A stretch of DNA of 64,000 nt from Subtercola boreus (GCF_003399625.1 NZ_NBXA01000001.1:1-64000); one strand, 5' to 3'. Positions 7,292 through 16,004 are shown, counted from the first letter of the stretch. Made by a program: numbers and translations. Notes: generated by a model not told the origin, from the letters alone.

Positions 7292-8119
7292 TCAGTCGGA
7301 GACGGGCTCGATGACCCCGACCGGTTCACGCTTCTCGGCCTGGAACCGATCCTCGGTGCGGCCGGCGGCCCAGTAGCCCGAGAGCGACAGCTCAGAGCGC
7401 AGCACGCCGCGGCGCTTGAACACGTCGCGGAGCTCCTTCATCGACTCCCGCTCGCCGTGCGCGAACACCTGCGGCCGGCCCGCGAGCCATTCGGCACCGT
7501 CGACTGCCGCAGCGAGCGTCACACCGGGGGCGCTGTGGATCCAGGTCACCGCCACGTCGGCCGGGGCATCCAGAACCAGCTCGTCGGCGGCATCCGTCAC
7601 CTCCACGAACGCGAGGCCGCGAGCGGTTCGGGGCAGAGCCGCCAGCGCCGACGCGATGGCGGGCAGGGCGGACTGGTCGCCGGCGAAGAGGTGCCAGTCC
7701 GCAGCGGGATCGGGCGCATAACCGCCACCCGGGCCGGCGAAGGCCAGCGGGTCGCCGGGCTCCGCTGCGGCTGCCCACGGTCCGGCGAGGCCGTCGTCGC
7801 CGTGCACCACGAAGTCGATGGTGAGCGTGCGGGCGACCGGGTCGACCTCCCGCACGGTGTAGGTGCGCGTGACGGGCAGCTCCCCCGGTGCGGTGAAGGC
7901 GATCTTGACATATTTGTCGGTGGAGTCATTCGTCTGGAATGCGTCGAACTCGTCGCCGCCCAGCACGATGCGAACGAGGTGGGGGGTGAGCTGCTCACGG
8001 CGCACGACGGCGAGAGTGATCTGCGGGCGGGCCGGGCGGGCGGCGCGCTGGGTCGGGGTCGCGGATGTGTTCGGGGGCGTGTTCTGGTTCGGTGATGTGT
8101 TCGGGTTCGGTGATGTCAT
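7292..8119 (-). CDS. Siderophore-interacting protein (FAD-dependent ferric-siderophore reductase)
   Basis: A 275-residue cytoplasmic flavoprotein of the SIP family (ViuB/YqjH-like). After a Pro/Asn/Thr-rich ~30-residue leader it has the FAD-binding barrel (RTYTVREVD about residues 90-98), the nucleotide-binding domain (WHLFAGDQSALPAI) and the C-terminal SLSGYWAAGRTEDRF. These proteins reduce ferric siderophores to release iron. The start ATG 8119 has AAGGAG 8 nt upstream. A DtxR-like iron box overlaps the TAGGCT -10 hexamer (8149-8144), so it is probably repressed when iron is sufficient. Confidence 0.93.
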   Translation of the reverse strand: MTSPNPNTSPNQNTPPNTSATPTQRAARPARPQITLAVVRREQLTPHLVRIVLGGDEFDAFQTNDSTDKYVKIAFTAPGELPVTRTYTVREVDPVARTLTIDFVVHGDDGLAGPWAAAAEPGDPLAFAGPGGGYAPDPAADWHLFAGDQSALPAIASALAALPRTARGLAFVEVTDAADELVLDAPADVAVTWIHSAPGVTLAAAVDGAEWLAGRPQVFAHGERESMKELRDVFKRRGVLRSELSLSGYWAAGRTEDRFQAEKREPVGVIEPVSD

Positions 8120-8137
8120 CGGCTTGCTCCTTCGAAG

Positions 8138-8151
8138 TAAGGCAAGCCTAA
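8138..8151. promoter_or_regulatory. DtxR/IdeR-type iron box upstream of the siderophore-interacting protein
   Basis: TAAGGCAAGCCTAA on the plus strand; on the coding strand it reads TTAGGCTTGCCTTA, close to the core of the actinobacterial iron-box consensus TTAGGTTAGGCTAACCTAA. It overlaps the -10 hexamer of the gene starting at 8119, the position expected for a repressor. Confidence 0.7.
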
Positions 8152-8160
8152 CAAGCCGTC

Positions 8161-8784
8161 TCAGGATGCCCGGGGGGCCGTGACCCGTCGCACAAGATCC
8201 TCCCAGCCGTCGGCCACCCGCTCCATCGTGACGTTCTGGCTGCGGTTCTCGTAGAGCACCAGCGTTGCGTCGAGGCTCGCGAGCAGGTTGAACGCCATCA
8301 CGGCCGAATCGCCGTCGTAACCCGCCCGGTTCAACAGCATGTGGATGTGCAGGGCACTCGCAGAACGCGGAGCCGACGCATATCGGTCGTCGGGGCGATC
8401 CTCAGCCGCCCGCAGCAGGTCGCCCTGAACCTCGAGCATCGCGATCCGTTCGCGACCGAAGGCCACGAGGCGATCAGTCGCGGACGCTCCCGGCCCGAGC
8501 GGTGGTTCGCCGCTCATGAACCGTCGCTGAAAGTCGGTCTCGATGTCGTTCACCAGCGCGAGCATGAGCCCGGTGCGCGATCCGAAGCGCCGGAAGACGG
8601 TTCCCTTGCCCACGCCGGCCTCCGACGCGACCAGGTCCATGGTCAGGCCGTCGACCCCCCGCTCGGCGAGGATGCGGCGGGCCGCGGCGATGACGAGGGC
8701 GCGGTTGCGTTCGGCGTCGGCACGCGGCGGAACGGCTGGCTCCCCCACGAGCAGAGGCCGTGGCGGCAGCGGCCGGGCATCCAT
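8161..8784 (-). CDS. TetR family transcriptional regulator (controls divergent FMN reductase)
   Basis: A 207-residue TetR repressor with the helix-turn-helix at about residues 40-62 (TMDLVASEAGVGKGTVFRRF). The start ATG 8784 is leaderless: TACGGT at 8796-8791 is 6 nt upstream. It diverges from an NADPH-dependent FMN reductase, with a perfect 20-bp palindrome between them. This TetR plus flavodoxin-like quinone reductase pairing is common in actinobacteria and suggests induction by quinones or other electrophiles (inference). Confidence 0.9.
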   Translation of the reverse strand: MDARPLPPRPLLVGEPAVPPRADAERNRALVIAAARRILAERGVDGLTMDLVASEAGVGKGTVFRRFGSRTGLMLALVNDIETDFQRRFMSGEPPLGPGASATDRLVAFGRERIAMLEVQGDLLRAAEDRPDDRYASAPRSASALHIHMLLNRAGYDGDSAVMAFNLLASLDATLVLYENRSQNVTMERVADGWEDLVRRVTAPRAS

Positions 8785-8845
8785 CCCCCGACCGTAGCAC
8801 CTCGGCCGCCGGGGCCCCGCGAAGAAAATCCACCGAACCGGGAAT

Positions 8846-8865
8846 AACCGGACCATAGTCCGGTT
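8846..8865. promoter_or_regulatory. Palindromic TetR operator
   Basis: AACCGGACCATAGTCCGGTT: perfect 8-bp arms around a 4-bp centre CATA. It lies 42 bp upstream of the FMN reductase start and 61 bp upstream of the TetR start, and contains a plausible -10 element (CATAGT) for the reductase. Confidence 0.8.
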
Positions 8866-8907
8866 GCATCCACTGACACCCCCAGCCGTCTTTTCTCAGG
8901 AGAAACA

Positions 8908-9474
8908 ATGTCAGACACCTCGATCCTCGTTCTCGTCGGAAGCCTCCGCGCCGGCTCCACCAACCGCCAGCTCGCAGAAGCCGCCATCGGCGTCGCCCCT
9001 GAAGGCGTCGAACTGACCATCTTCGAAGGCCTCGCCGACATCCCGTTCTACAACGAGGACATCGACGTCGAGGGCACCGTTCCCGCCGCGGCCACCACTT
9101 TCCGCGATGCTGTCGCCGCAGCCGATGCCGTGCTCGTCATCACCCCCGAGCACAACGGAACCATCCCCGCCGTGCTGAAGAACGCCATCGACTGGGCCTC
9201 GCGCCCCTTCGGCGCGAGCCCCATCTCGGGCAAGCCGGTCGCCACCATCGGCAGCGCCTACGGCCAGTTCGGCGGCGTCTGGGCCCAGGACGAGACGCGC
9301 AAGTCTCTGACCCTCGCCGGTGCCTCGGTGCTCGAGGACATCAAGCTGGCCATCCCCGGCTCGGTCGTGCGTTTCGCTGAGATCCACCCGAAGGACGACG
9401 CAGAGGTCGTCGGCCAGCTCGAAGCCGTCGTGCGTGGCGTCGTGGCCGCTGTCTCCGAGAAGGCTGCGGCGTAA
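8908..9474 (+). CDS. NADPH-dependent FMN reductase / quinone reductase
   Basis: A 188-residue flavodoxin-like protein with the FMN phosphate loop GSLRAGSTNRQLA (about 12-24) and the PEHNGTIPAVLKNAIDWAS signature (about 80-98), as in chromate/quinone reductases (ChrR, YieF, WrbA relatives). It probably carries out two-electron reduction of quinones, chromate or azo dyes at NADPH's expense. It is divergent from its likely TetR repressor. The start ATG 8908 follows AGGAG at about 8898-8902. Confidence 0.9.
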   Translation: MSDTSILVLVGSLRAGSTNRQLAEAAIGVAPEGVELTIFEGLADIPFYNEDIDVEGTVPAAATTFRDAVAAADAVLVITPEHNGTIPAVLKNAIDWASRPFGASPISGKPVATIGSAYGQFGGVWAQDETRKSLTLAGASVLEDIKLAIPGSVVRFAEIHPKDDAEVVGQLEAVVRGVVAAVSEKAAA

Positions 9475-9520
9475 CCCGCGCCCCCCTGCGCCCACGCCTC
9501 GCTGCGGCCCGCGTGCGACT

Positions 9521-10795
9521 TCACCCCGCCTTCAGCGCGGTCGTGGGTGGCACGCGCGCTGCGCGCGTGGCGGGCTGCAGGCCGGCCAACACCCCGACGA
9601 TCACGGCGACGCCCGGGAACAGGGCCGCCGACGCGAGCGGAAGCACGAACACCTGGCCGTTCACTGTCGTCGCGACTCCCACGACGACTGCCCCAGCGGC
9701 CCAGCCGACGATTCCTCCCACCCCGGACAGCACGATGCACTCGAGGAGGAACTGCCGGGCGATGTGATTCGCGCGGGCCCCGAGTGCTCGTCGCAGGCCG
9801 ATCTCCCCGCGACGTTCGAGCACCGCGACCACCATGGTGTTGGCGATTCCGATGGCGCCGACCAGGAGCGCGACGGCTGCCAGACCCGCGACGAGCACCG
9901 ACATGCTGTCGTCGACAATGGCCCTCGTCGCGACCAGTGCTGACGGGTTCGACACACTCACAGTGCGAGGGTTCGACGGGTCGACGGTCGGTGCGAGCAT
10001 CCGACGAACCGTGTCGAGGCTCTCCGCTCTCACCCTCATCGTGAGCGAGATGATGTGCGATGCGTCGTGGTCGGACCAGAGCCGTTGCTCGGCCCAGGCA
10101 TCACCGAGCAGCACGGAGGTATCGAGCCCGGCCACCCGCGGCCGCGGGTCGAGGATGCCTGAGACCGCGTACCACTCCGAGCCCACCCAGATGCGTTGGG
10201 CAGCGTGGTCGACACCGAGAGGGTCCACACCGAGAGGGTCGACACCGAGAAGATCGACACCGAGAAGACGGGCCGCTTCGTGCCCCAGGACCACCTCGGG
10301 GAGAGCGCGCCCGGCCTCGCCGAACGATTCCCCTGCGCCGAACTCGGCACCGACGGCAGCGAAGTACCCGGGGTCGACGGCTGCGACCGTCAGCCCATTC
10401 GACTCCCCCGCCGGCACGAGATCGTTCCGGTACGCATGCATTTCGCGGGGAACGGATCGGAGAACCGCCACAGATTCAACCGCCGGCATTCGAGCGACCA
10501 TAGCGGGTGCGCTGGAGGGCAACTCGGCGGCGTCGCCGTCGACACCGACAACCGGCGTGACGACCACGAGGTTTGCGCCCTGTGCATCGAGGTCGGCAAG
10601 GACATCTGCCTGGTTCGACGCGGAGAGCCCCAGTATGGCGGTCAATGCGGCGATGCTGACGGCGATGCCGAGGGACGAGAGCACCGACCGCGTGGATCGT
10701 GATCGGATACCACTGAGGGCGGTGCGCCAGGCGTCGATGTGCCTGAGACGGGAGGGAGCGACGCACCCTCCCGTTGAAGCGCGCAGCTCTCCCAT
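9521..10795 (-). CDS. MacB/FtsX-type ABC transporter permease
   Basis: A 424-residue permease of the MacB architecture: one N-terminal transmembrane helix (about 40-60, VLSSLGIAVSIAALTAILGL), a large extracytoplasmic domain, and three C-terminal helices with the FtsX motif (ANTMVVAVLERRGEIGLRRA). It is the last gene of an efflux operon and its ATG overlaps the ATPase stop as TGATG. The extracytoplasmic domain contains a run of five LGVDP-type repeats at about residues 176-200, encoded by 15-bp tandem repeats. It likely exports or senses a peptide or lipid-like compound together with the adaptor upstream. Confidence 0.9.
   Translation of the reverse strand: MGELRASTGGCVAPSRLRHIDAWRTALSGIRSRSTRSVLSSLGIAVSIAALTAILGLSASNQADVLADLDAQGANLVVVTPVVGVDGDAAELPSSAPAMVARMPAVESVAVLRSVPREMHAYRNDLVPAGESNGLTVAAVDPGYFAAVGAEFGAGESFGEAGRALPEVVLGHEAARLLGVDLLGVDPLGVDPLGVDHAAQRIWVGSEWYAVSGILDPRPRVAGLDTSVLLGDAWAEQRLWSDHDASHIISLTMRVRAESLDTVRRMLAPTVDPSNPRTVSVSNPSALVATRAIVDDSMSVLVAGLAAVALLVGAIGIANTMVVAVLERRGEIGLRRALGARANHIARQFLLECIVLSGVGGIVGWAAGAVVVGVATTVNGQVFVLPLASAALFPGVAVIVGVLAGLQPATRAARVPPTTALKAG
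10209..10268. repeat. In-frame 15-bp tandem repeat inside the MacB-like permease
   Basis: Four 15-bp units of the form TCGACACCGAGARGR, differing by one to three bases, encode repeated L-G-V-D-P blocks in the extracytoplasmic domain. Gain or loss of a unit would change length by five residues without a frameshift. Confidence 0.85.
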
Positions 10796-11556
10796 CAGAC
10801 GTGCCCTTCTGTTTCGGACGGAGAACCGACGCCCGCGGCGTGCGCCGCAGCAACCCGTCGCGTCTCGTCGCTCAGAATCCGCCCGTCGCTCAGCACGATG
10901 CGACGATCCAGTGCCCCTGCGATCTCACGGTCGTGCGTGACCACGACGACGGCCGTGCCTCGGCCGGCGACCGACTGGAGCAGACGCATGACTCCGGCGC
11001 CAGAGACGGAGTCGAGCGCCCCCGTCGGTTCGTCGGCCAGCACGAGCGAGGGTTCCCCGACGAGCGCGCGCGCGACGGCGACCCTCTGCTGCTCTCCGCC
11101 GGACAACTGCGACGGGCGGTGTGCGAGGCGGGCGCCGAGTCCCACCCGCTCCAGGGCGAGAGCAGCCCGTGAGCGCCGGGTACGGGCATCGGTGCCGGTG
11201 TAGAGGAGCCCGAGCGCGACATTCTCGACAGCACTGAGAGTGGGCAGCAGAAAGAACTGCTGGAAGACGAAACCGACGAATCGTGCCCGTACTGCCGAGC
11301 GGTGCGCGTCCGTCATGCCCGAGACGTCATGTCCCGCAATTCGCACCGCACCGAGGTCTGCGACGTCGAGTGCGCCCATGAGCGCCAGAAGGGTGCTCTT
11401 CCCTGAGCCCGACGAGCCGACCAGCGCGACGATCTCGCCGGCCCTAACCGTGAGGCTCACATCGTCGACCGCCCGAACGGGAACCGCACCGCCGAAGCTC
11501 CGGCTGACCCCGGCGAGTTCGAGGACCGTCTCCGCCTCGAGGGATTCGCCCGTCAT
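10795..11556 (-). CDS. ABC transporter ATP-binding protein (MacB/LolD type)
   Basis: A 253-residue ATPase with Walker A GSSGSGKST (about 48-56), Q-loop FVFQQFFLLP, ABC signature LSGGEQQRVAVARAL, Walker B LVLADEPTGALDS and the H-loop VVTHD. The family energises FtsX-like permeases. Its start ATG 11556 overlaps the adaptor stop as ATGA and its stop overlaps the permease start by one base, so the three are translated as a coupled unit. Confidence 0.95.
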   Translation of the reverse strand: MTGESLEAETVLELAGVSRSFGGAVPVRAVDDVSLTVRAGEIVALVGSSGSGKSTLLALMGALDVADLGAVRIAGHDVSGMTDAHRSAVRARFVGFVFQQFFLLPTLSAVENVALGLLYTGTDARTRRSRAALALERVGLGARLAHRPSQLSGGEQQRVAVARALVGEPSLVLADEPTGALDSVSGAGVMRLLQSVAGRGTAVVVVTHDREIAGALDRRIVLSDGRILSDETRRVAAAHAAGVGSPSETEGHV

Positions 11557-12689
11557 CCGGGAACCACCACCCTGTCGCCTTCATCGAGCTCGCCTGCCGT
11601 GATCTGCACGCGCGAGTCAGCGATGAGACCGATCTCGACGGGCACAGTGTGCGAGCGGGAACCGGCAGGCACGGAAGCGCCTGCCGAAGAGCTGCCCGAC
11701 GAAGTGTCATGCGGGGTGGGCGGGGGCGTGGCCGGAGGGTCGGCCGCATCCACGATCTCGACAGCGTATCCGCCACCGGCAAGCGCGACCAACGCCGTCA
11801 CCGGAACCACAAGTGCGTTCTCGGCCCCACCTGTTCCCACGGTCACCCGCAGCGCAGGAAGCCCCAGGCCCTCGAGGAGCGACTGGTCGGGGAACTCGAC
11901 GCGAGCAGACGGCGTCGTCGTCTTCGCCGGATCGCTCGTGGCCGCCCCTCCCGGGTCGATCGCAGCAATCGTCGCGGGCGTCTCACTGCCGCTCGGCAGC
12001 CTGACTGTGACGGCCATCCCGGGGGCCAGTTGCGTCAGTTGCGCTGCGGTCACCTTCATGCGGCCGTGGATGCCCGGCTCTGTGTACGACAGGACGGGGC
12101 CTGTGGCACTGGCACCGACGAGGGCGCTGATCCCACTGATCCTGACGGCGGGCGCCGAGACCATCACCACGTCTGCCTGTTCGATGACGCCGGTTCTCTC
12201 TCTGCCGGCCGCCTTCTGCCATGCGCGGATCGCCCGTTCGGTCGCCGCCGTGAACGTGTTGTCGACCGTGAGTCCGTCGCCGAAGCCGAGGTCAGCCAGA
12301 TTCTGCTCCACCTGCTGCACATCGGGCCCGTCGCTCATCCCGCTCTCGACAGATCGCCAGAGTGGCCGCGCTCCCCGGAAAGCGACGACCGCGTGCCCGT
12401 CGACCTCGTAGAGCGCCTGCCCGGCGCCCACGACCTCACCCGGCTGCGGAAGCCGGGTGAGGGTTCCACCGACCCCTACCAGTGCGGTCGGTGCGGAATA
12501 CTCGAGCGATGCACTCAGAACGAGATGGGCGGAGAGTGTGGTGCGCTCGGCGACTGCCGTCTGACGCGGAGATCCGGGGCTGCCCCCAGCACCGGCCCAC
12601 GGCTGCCAGAGCGCGGCGACGAGCCCTCCGCCGAGGAGGAGGCCGAGAGCGGCGACACCCGCCAGGCGCACAACCGAAGGAGTACTCAC
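11553..12689 (-). CDS. Efflux adaptor (HlyD-like) with peptidoglycan-binding domain
   Basis: A 378-residue membrane-anchored periplasmic-adaptor-like protein. An N-terminal signal anchor (about 8-28, LAGVAALGLLLGGGLVAAL) precedes a region related to HlyD adaptors, interrupted by a peptidoglycan_binding_1 repeat (GPDVQQVEQNLADLGF to RAIRAWQKAAG, about 121-160), and a C-terminal beta-barrel (VPVEIGLIADSRVQITAGEL). This mix is typical of actinobacterial MacA-like proteins that couple an ABC exporter to the cell wall. The start is GTG 12689, overlapping the lipoprotein stop as GTGA. A Pro/Thr/Ser-rich insert lies at about 325-345. Confidence 0.85.
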   Translation of the reverse strand: MSTPSVVRLAGVAALGLLLGGGLVAALWQPWAGAGGSPGSPRQTAVAERTTLSAHLVLSASLEYSAPTALVGVGGTLTRLPQPGEVVGAGQALYEVDGHAVVAFRGARPLWRSVESGMSDGPDVQQVEQNLADLGFGDGLTVDNTFTAATERAIRAWQKAAGRERTGVIEQADVVMVSAPAVRISGISALVGASATGPVLSYTEPGIHGRMKVTAAQLTQLAPGMAVTVRLPSGSETPATIAAIDPGGAATSDPAKTTTPSARVEFPDQSLLEGLGLPALRVTVGTGGAENALVVPVTALVALAGGGYAVEIVDAADPPATPPPTPHDTSSGSSSAGASVPAGSRSHTVPVEIGLIADSRVQITAGELDEGDRVVVPG

Positions 12690-13396
12690 TGCCCGGCGCC
12701 CTCGGTCGGCTCAAGAGCGGCGAACAGGAGTGAAGTGACCTCCGGGGCCCAGGCTTTGTCGTAGGCTCCGCCGAACGTGGGCATCGCAATACTGAAGGTC
12801 TGTCCCTGACCTCCCTGGGCATTGGCGTCGACGCTCGGGTCGGTAACCGGGGCGCCCTGCCCGAACACGGAGGCACACGCCGTGACCACAGCGAAGAACG
12901 CTGACTTGGTCGTACCCTCGGGCACCAGCAGGGTGTCCTCGGCAGCGATGTCGGGGTCGGGGAAGTCGGAGAGACCGTTCTGCCGCGCGCAGGCAGCGAA
13001 CGCGCGGCTCTGGTCGATCATCTGGGCCGCTAGCGCGGGGTCTTCGTCGAAGACTTCGGCGTGATACTCCGGTACTCGCGCGGAGCACGCTTTCTCGGCC
13101 TCGCCGAAGGGGCCGTCGGCGGAGGCATCCACGAAGACGTTCGAATCATCCTCCCCCGCCTCGCTGATCCCGCCCGGCTTGGCCTCCACGCTCACTCCGA
13201 CGAAATTCGTGTCGTTGACGAACACGCCGTCGACACCTTCACCGGTGAGACAGTCGGCGTACGCGCGGGCCACCTCGGGCGAGTTGGCTGGCGCGGATGC
13301 AGCTGCTTCACCCGACGAGCTGCATCCCGCCAGGGAGAATGCCGCGACAAGAGCGAACGGAAGCAGGAGAAGAGGCACGTGGCGGAGGTGTTTCAT
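12686..13396 (-). CDS. Lipoprotein, first gene of the efflux operon (function unknown)
   Basis: A 236-residue protein with a signal peptide and lipobox LAGC (cysteine at about residue 25), so it is a surface lipoprotein. No catalytic motif is recognised; it has several cysteines (AYADCLTGEG, KACSARVPEY, AACARQNG, TACASVFG) that could form disulfides. As the first gene of the operon and divergent from a two-component system it may bind the substrate or signal. The start ATG 13396 has AAGGAA upstream; an earlier in-frame start would spoil the signal peptide. Confidence 0.8.
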   Translation of the reverse strand: MKHLRHVPLLLLPFALVAAFSLAGCSSSGEAAASAPANSPEVARAYADCLTGEGVDGVFVNDTNFVGVSVEAKPGGISEAGEDDSNVFVDASADGPFGEAEKACSARVPEYHAEVFDEDPALAAQMIDQSRAFAACARQNGLSDFPDPDIAAEDTLLVPEGTTKSAFFAVVTACASVFGQGAPVTDPSVDANAQGGQGQTFSIAMPTFGGAYDKAWAPEVTSLLFAALEPTEGAGQ

Positions 13397-13489
13397 GAGG
13401 GAGTTCCTTTTCTGTGGGTACGCAACCGTTCTAACCACCCGACCAGTGGTAAATTAGACGATACTTTCTCATGTTCTTCTCACGAATGG

Positions 13490-14161
13490 ATGGCTGGCGT
13501 GCTCCGTGTGCTGATAGCCGAAGACGAGACCGACCTCGCCGATTCCCTCGCCGAAGGTCTTCGCGCCGAGCGGCACGTGGTCGAGGTCGCCTATGACGGA
13601 GCCTCCGCTCTGACGTTCACTGAAGTGTTCTCCTTCGACGTGATACTCCTCGACCGCGATCTGCCGCTGCTGAGCGGCGACAGCGTCTGCCGCGCGCTGA
13701 CAGCCCTGCGGTATCCGGCTCGCATCATCATGCTGACCGCCGCGTCACTACCGGGCGCAAGTGTCGAGGGACTCGACCTCGGTGCCGACGACTACATCAC
13801 CAAGCCATTCGGCTTCGACGACCTGCTTGCACGGCTCCGTGCCATCGAACGGCGGCAAGCGGGCACAGCACTCGACGTGACCTGGCGGGACCTCTCCCTC
13901 GACTCTGCGGCCCGTCGGGTGACCCGGTCAGGCAGACCGGTCGACCTCGCTCCCAAGGAGTTCGACTGTCTGCGCGTCCTCCTGGCGTCGGCTGGCCGGG
14001 TGGTGCCCTTCTCCGAGTTCGCCGATCGGGTGTGGCCCGCGGACTCCGAACCGTCGAGGGGTGCGGTCAAGGCGGTCATCCACTCCCTTCGGAGAAAACT
14101 CGGGCAACCCGACCCCCTCGAGACTCAACACGGTCTCGGCTATCGGCTGGGACAACCGTGA
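13490..14161 (+). CDS. Response regulator, OmpR/PhoB family
   Basis: A 223-residue two-component regulator. The receiver domain has the acidic pair E11-D12, the phosphoacceptor D55 (ILLDRDLP), the conserved T (MLTAAS) and K (TKPFG). A winged-helix DNA-binding domain follows (LAPKEFDCLRVLLASAGRVV ... VIHSLRRKLG). The start ATG 13490 is used; the frame is open far upstream but that stretch is antisense to the lipoprotein gene. It overlaps the histidine kinase as GTGA and is divergent from the efflux operon, its likely target. The 93-bp intergenic region has a dyad ACCAC-N7-GTGGT that could be its site. Confidence 0.92.
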   Translation: MAGVLRVLIAEDETDLADSLAEGLRAERHVVEVAYDGASALTFTEVFSFDVILLDRDLPLLSGDSVCRALTALRYPARIIMLTAASLPGASVEGLDLGADDYITKPFGFDDLLARLRAIERRQAGTALDVTWRDLSLDSAARRVTRSGRPVDLAPKEFDCLRVLLASAGRVVPFSEFADRVWPADSEPSRGAVKAVIHSLRRKLGQPDPLETQHGLGYRLGQP

Positions 14162-15405
14162 GCCGCGGGAGATTCGCCGCGCGACCCGGTTTCCGGCTTC
14201 GCCTCACGCTGGTGTTCTTTGCCGTCTTCGTCGTCGCGGCCGCTGCACTGCTGATCATCGAATACGGTGTCGTCTCGGCCCTGTTCGACCGCTCCCTCGC
14301 CAACGCGTTCGTCATCACGCCGGCTGAGATGAACGATCCGTCAGCGGTGTCCGACCCGTCCGCGACCTCATGGATCGTCCAGAGCGGCGACGGGGCCTTC
14401 CTCGACTCGAACGCGGGATCGACCGTCTCGATCGTCGCCGATGCGCAGGCGGCCACCCGGGACGAAGTGCTGAACGGACTGGTTCTCTGGTCGGCGCTCG
14501 CGCTCGTCGCCTTCTCGGCTCTCGGCTCCGCCGTCGCCTGGTGGCTGGCAGGTCGACCGCTTCGCCGCATTCGGGACGTGACCGCTCTCGCCCAGAACAT
14601 CTCCGAACACGACTTGACCGATCGGCTCGCACTGACTGGCCCGCGCGACGAGATCCGTCTTCTCGGCGACACCTTCGACGACATGCTCGCCCGGCTGCAG
14701 GTCGCGTTCGAGTCGCAGGGTGTGTTCATCGCGAACGCATCCCACGAACTGAGAACACCGCTCGCTGTGATTCGAACCAGTCTGGAGGTGGCGCTTCGAC
14801 GACCACACATCGCCGGAGATGTACGCACTGGCATCGAGCGGGCACTCCGGGCGAACGAGCGGAGCGAGTCCCTGATCTCGTCGCTCCTGACGCTTGCTGG
14901 GGTGCAGAATGCCGAACGCCCCTCGAAGAGCTCCCAGCGGCTCCTTCCTCTGCTCTGCGGCGAGATCGACGCGTACGCCGAACAGGCCCTTCAGCGCGAC
15001 ATCGTGGTGCTGAACGCCTGCCCACCCTCGGTCAGAGCGATGATCGACACGTCGCTCTTCGCACTGCTGTTCACCAATCTGTTGTCGAACGCGATCCGCT
15101 ACAACCAGTACGCGGGGTCGATCACCATCGAGTGCGAACAGCGTGCGGATAAAGCGGTGCTCGTCATTTCGAACACAGGCGAAATGCTCGCCGAACCTGT
15201 CACCGACCTGGTAAAGCCGTTCCACCGCGGCACGTCGACACGGCTCTCGAACCAGATCGGAGGCTCGCTCGGCGTCACACCCGGGTCAGGCCTCGGCCTG
15301 GCCATCGCAGCATCGGCGGCCGATGCTCTGGGCGGCACACTGAGCCTCGAGCCACGGAATGGCGGCGGCATGCGCGCCGAAGTCGTGCTGCCGTGCTCCG
15401 AGTAG
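14158..15405 (+). CDS. Sensor histidine kinase
   Basis: A 415-residue membrane kinase. Two transmembrane helices (about 16-36 and 107-130) flank a short ~70-residue extracytoplasmic sensor; then HAMP (GRPLRRIRDVTALAQ), the H-box with phosphoacceptor H196 (NASHELRTPL), N-box (FTNLLSNAIRYNQ) and G-box (GSGLGLAIAASAA). The start GTG 14158 overlaps the regulator stop. A short sensor loop next to a MacB-type exporter resembles systems that respond to envelope-active peptides or antibiotics, where the exporter itself can be the sensor (family knowledge; inferred here). Confidence 0.92.
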   Translation: MSRGRFAARPGFRLRLTLVFFAVFVVAAAALLIIEYGVVSALFDRSLANAFVITPAEMNDPSAVSDPSATSWIVQSGDGAFLDSNAGSTVSIVADAQAATRDEVLNGLVLWSALALVAFSALGSAVAWWLAGRPLRRIRDVTALAQNISEHDLTDRLALTGPRDEIRLLGDTFDDMLARLQVAFESQGVFIANASHELRTPLAVIRTSLEVALRRPHIAGDVRTGIERALRANERSESLISSLLTLAGVQNAERPSKSSQRLLPLLCGEIDAYAEQALQRDIVVLNACPPSVRAMIDTSLFALLFTNLLSNAIRYNQYAGSITIECEQRADKAVLVISNTGEMLAEPVTDLVKPFHRGTSTRLSNQIGGSLGVTPGSGLGLAIAASAADALGGTLSLEPRNGGGMRAEVVLPCSE

Positions 15406-15542
15406 AACTCGGCTACGCCTGAAGGCCGGCGGTGTCACACTCGTTCCCAACCGCTCCTCCCCAGAACGCTTCCTGGCCCCGTTCTCCACAGATCCCGCGG
15501 TCAGCCGCCCGGACAGTGGATGACCGGGCCATTCTTCTCGGT

Positions 15543-16004
15543 ATGAACACTCTTCTGGCCGCCACGGCCCACCGAACCCCGCTCACCACCGATGCCCAGA
15601 TCGAAGACCGCGTGCTCGCCCTGATCGGCACCGCCGGCCACCGACAGCTGTGGATGATGTTCCTCGATCACGACGACGACCAGCTGCCGGTGGTGATCCC
15701 GCTCGACGATCTACCCCGGGTACCGGATCGCGCACAGACCGACGTGCTCGTCGGCCATCTCGCCGGCGTGCTCCACCAGGTGGCAGCAGTGCAGATCGTG
15801 CTGGTGTGGGAGCGCCCCGGCAAAGGCAAGCTGACTGAGCTCGACCAGGCGTGGGCCCGCGCCATCGCAGAGAACTGTTCCCGTCGCGGGGTGCGCCTCC
15901 GCGCGCAGCTGCTCAGCCACACCCGCGGTGTGACGATCCTCGACCCCGCGGACTACGCCCTCACGCCGACAGGCGCTTCCAGTGCGGGCGGAACTGAATG
16001 CTGA
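15543..16004 (+). CDS. Hypothetical protein
   Basis: A 153-residue protein with no family I can name. It is acidic-aliphatic, contains LWMMFLDHDDDQLPVVIPL (about 36-54) and IVLVWERPGKGKLTELDQAWA (about 83-103), and looks cytosolic without membrane helices. Such proteins are annotated as conserved hypothetical in Microbacteriaceae. The start ATG 15543 has no Shine-Dalgarno sequence; a weak CATTCT element 7 nt upstream would make it leaderless. It converges on and overlaps alkB by 44 bp. Confidence 0.65.
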   Translation: MNTLLAATAHRTPLTTDAQIEDRVLALIGTAGHRQLWMMFLDHDDDQLPVVIPLDDLPRVPDRAQTDVLVGHLAGVLHQVAAVQIVLVWERPGKGKLTELDQAWARAIAENCSRRGVRLRAQLLSHTRGVTILDPADYALTPTGASSAGGTEC

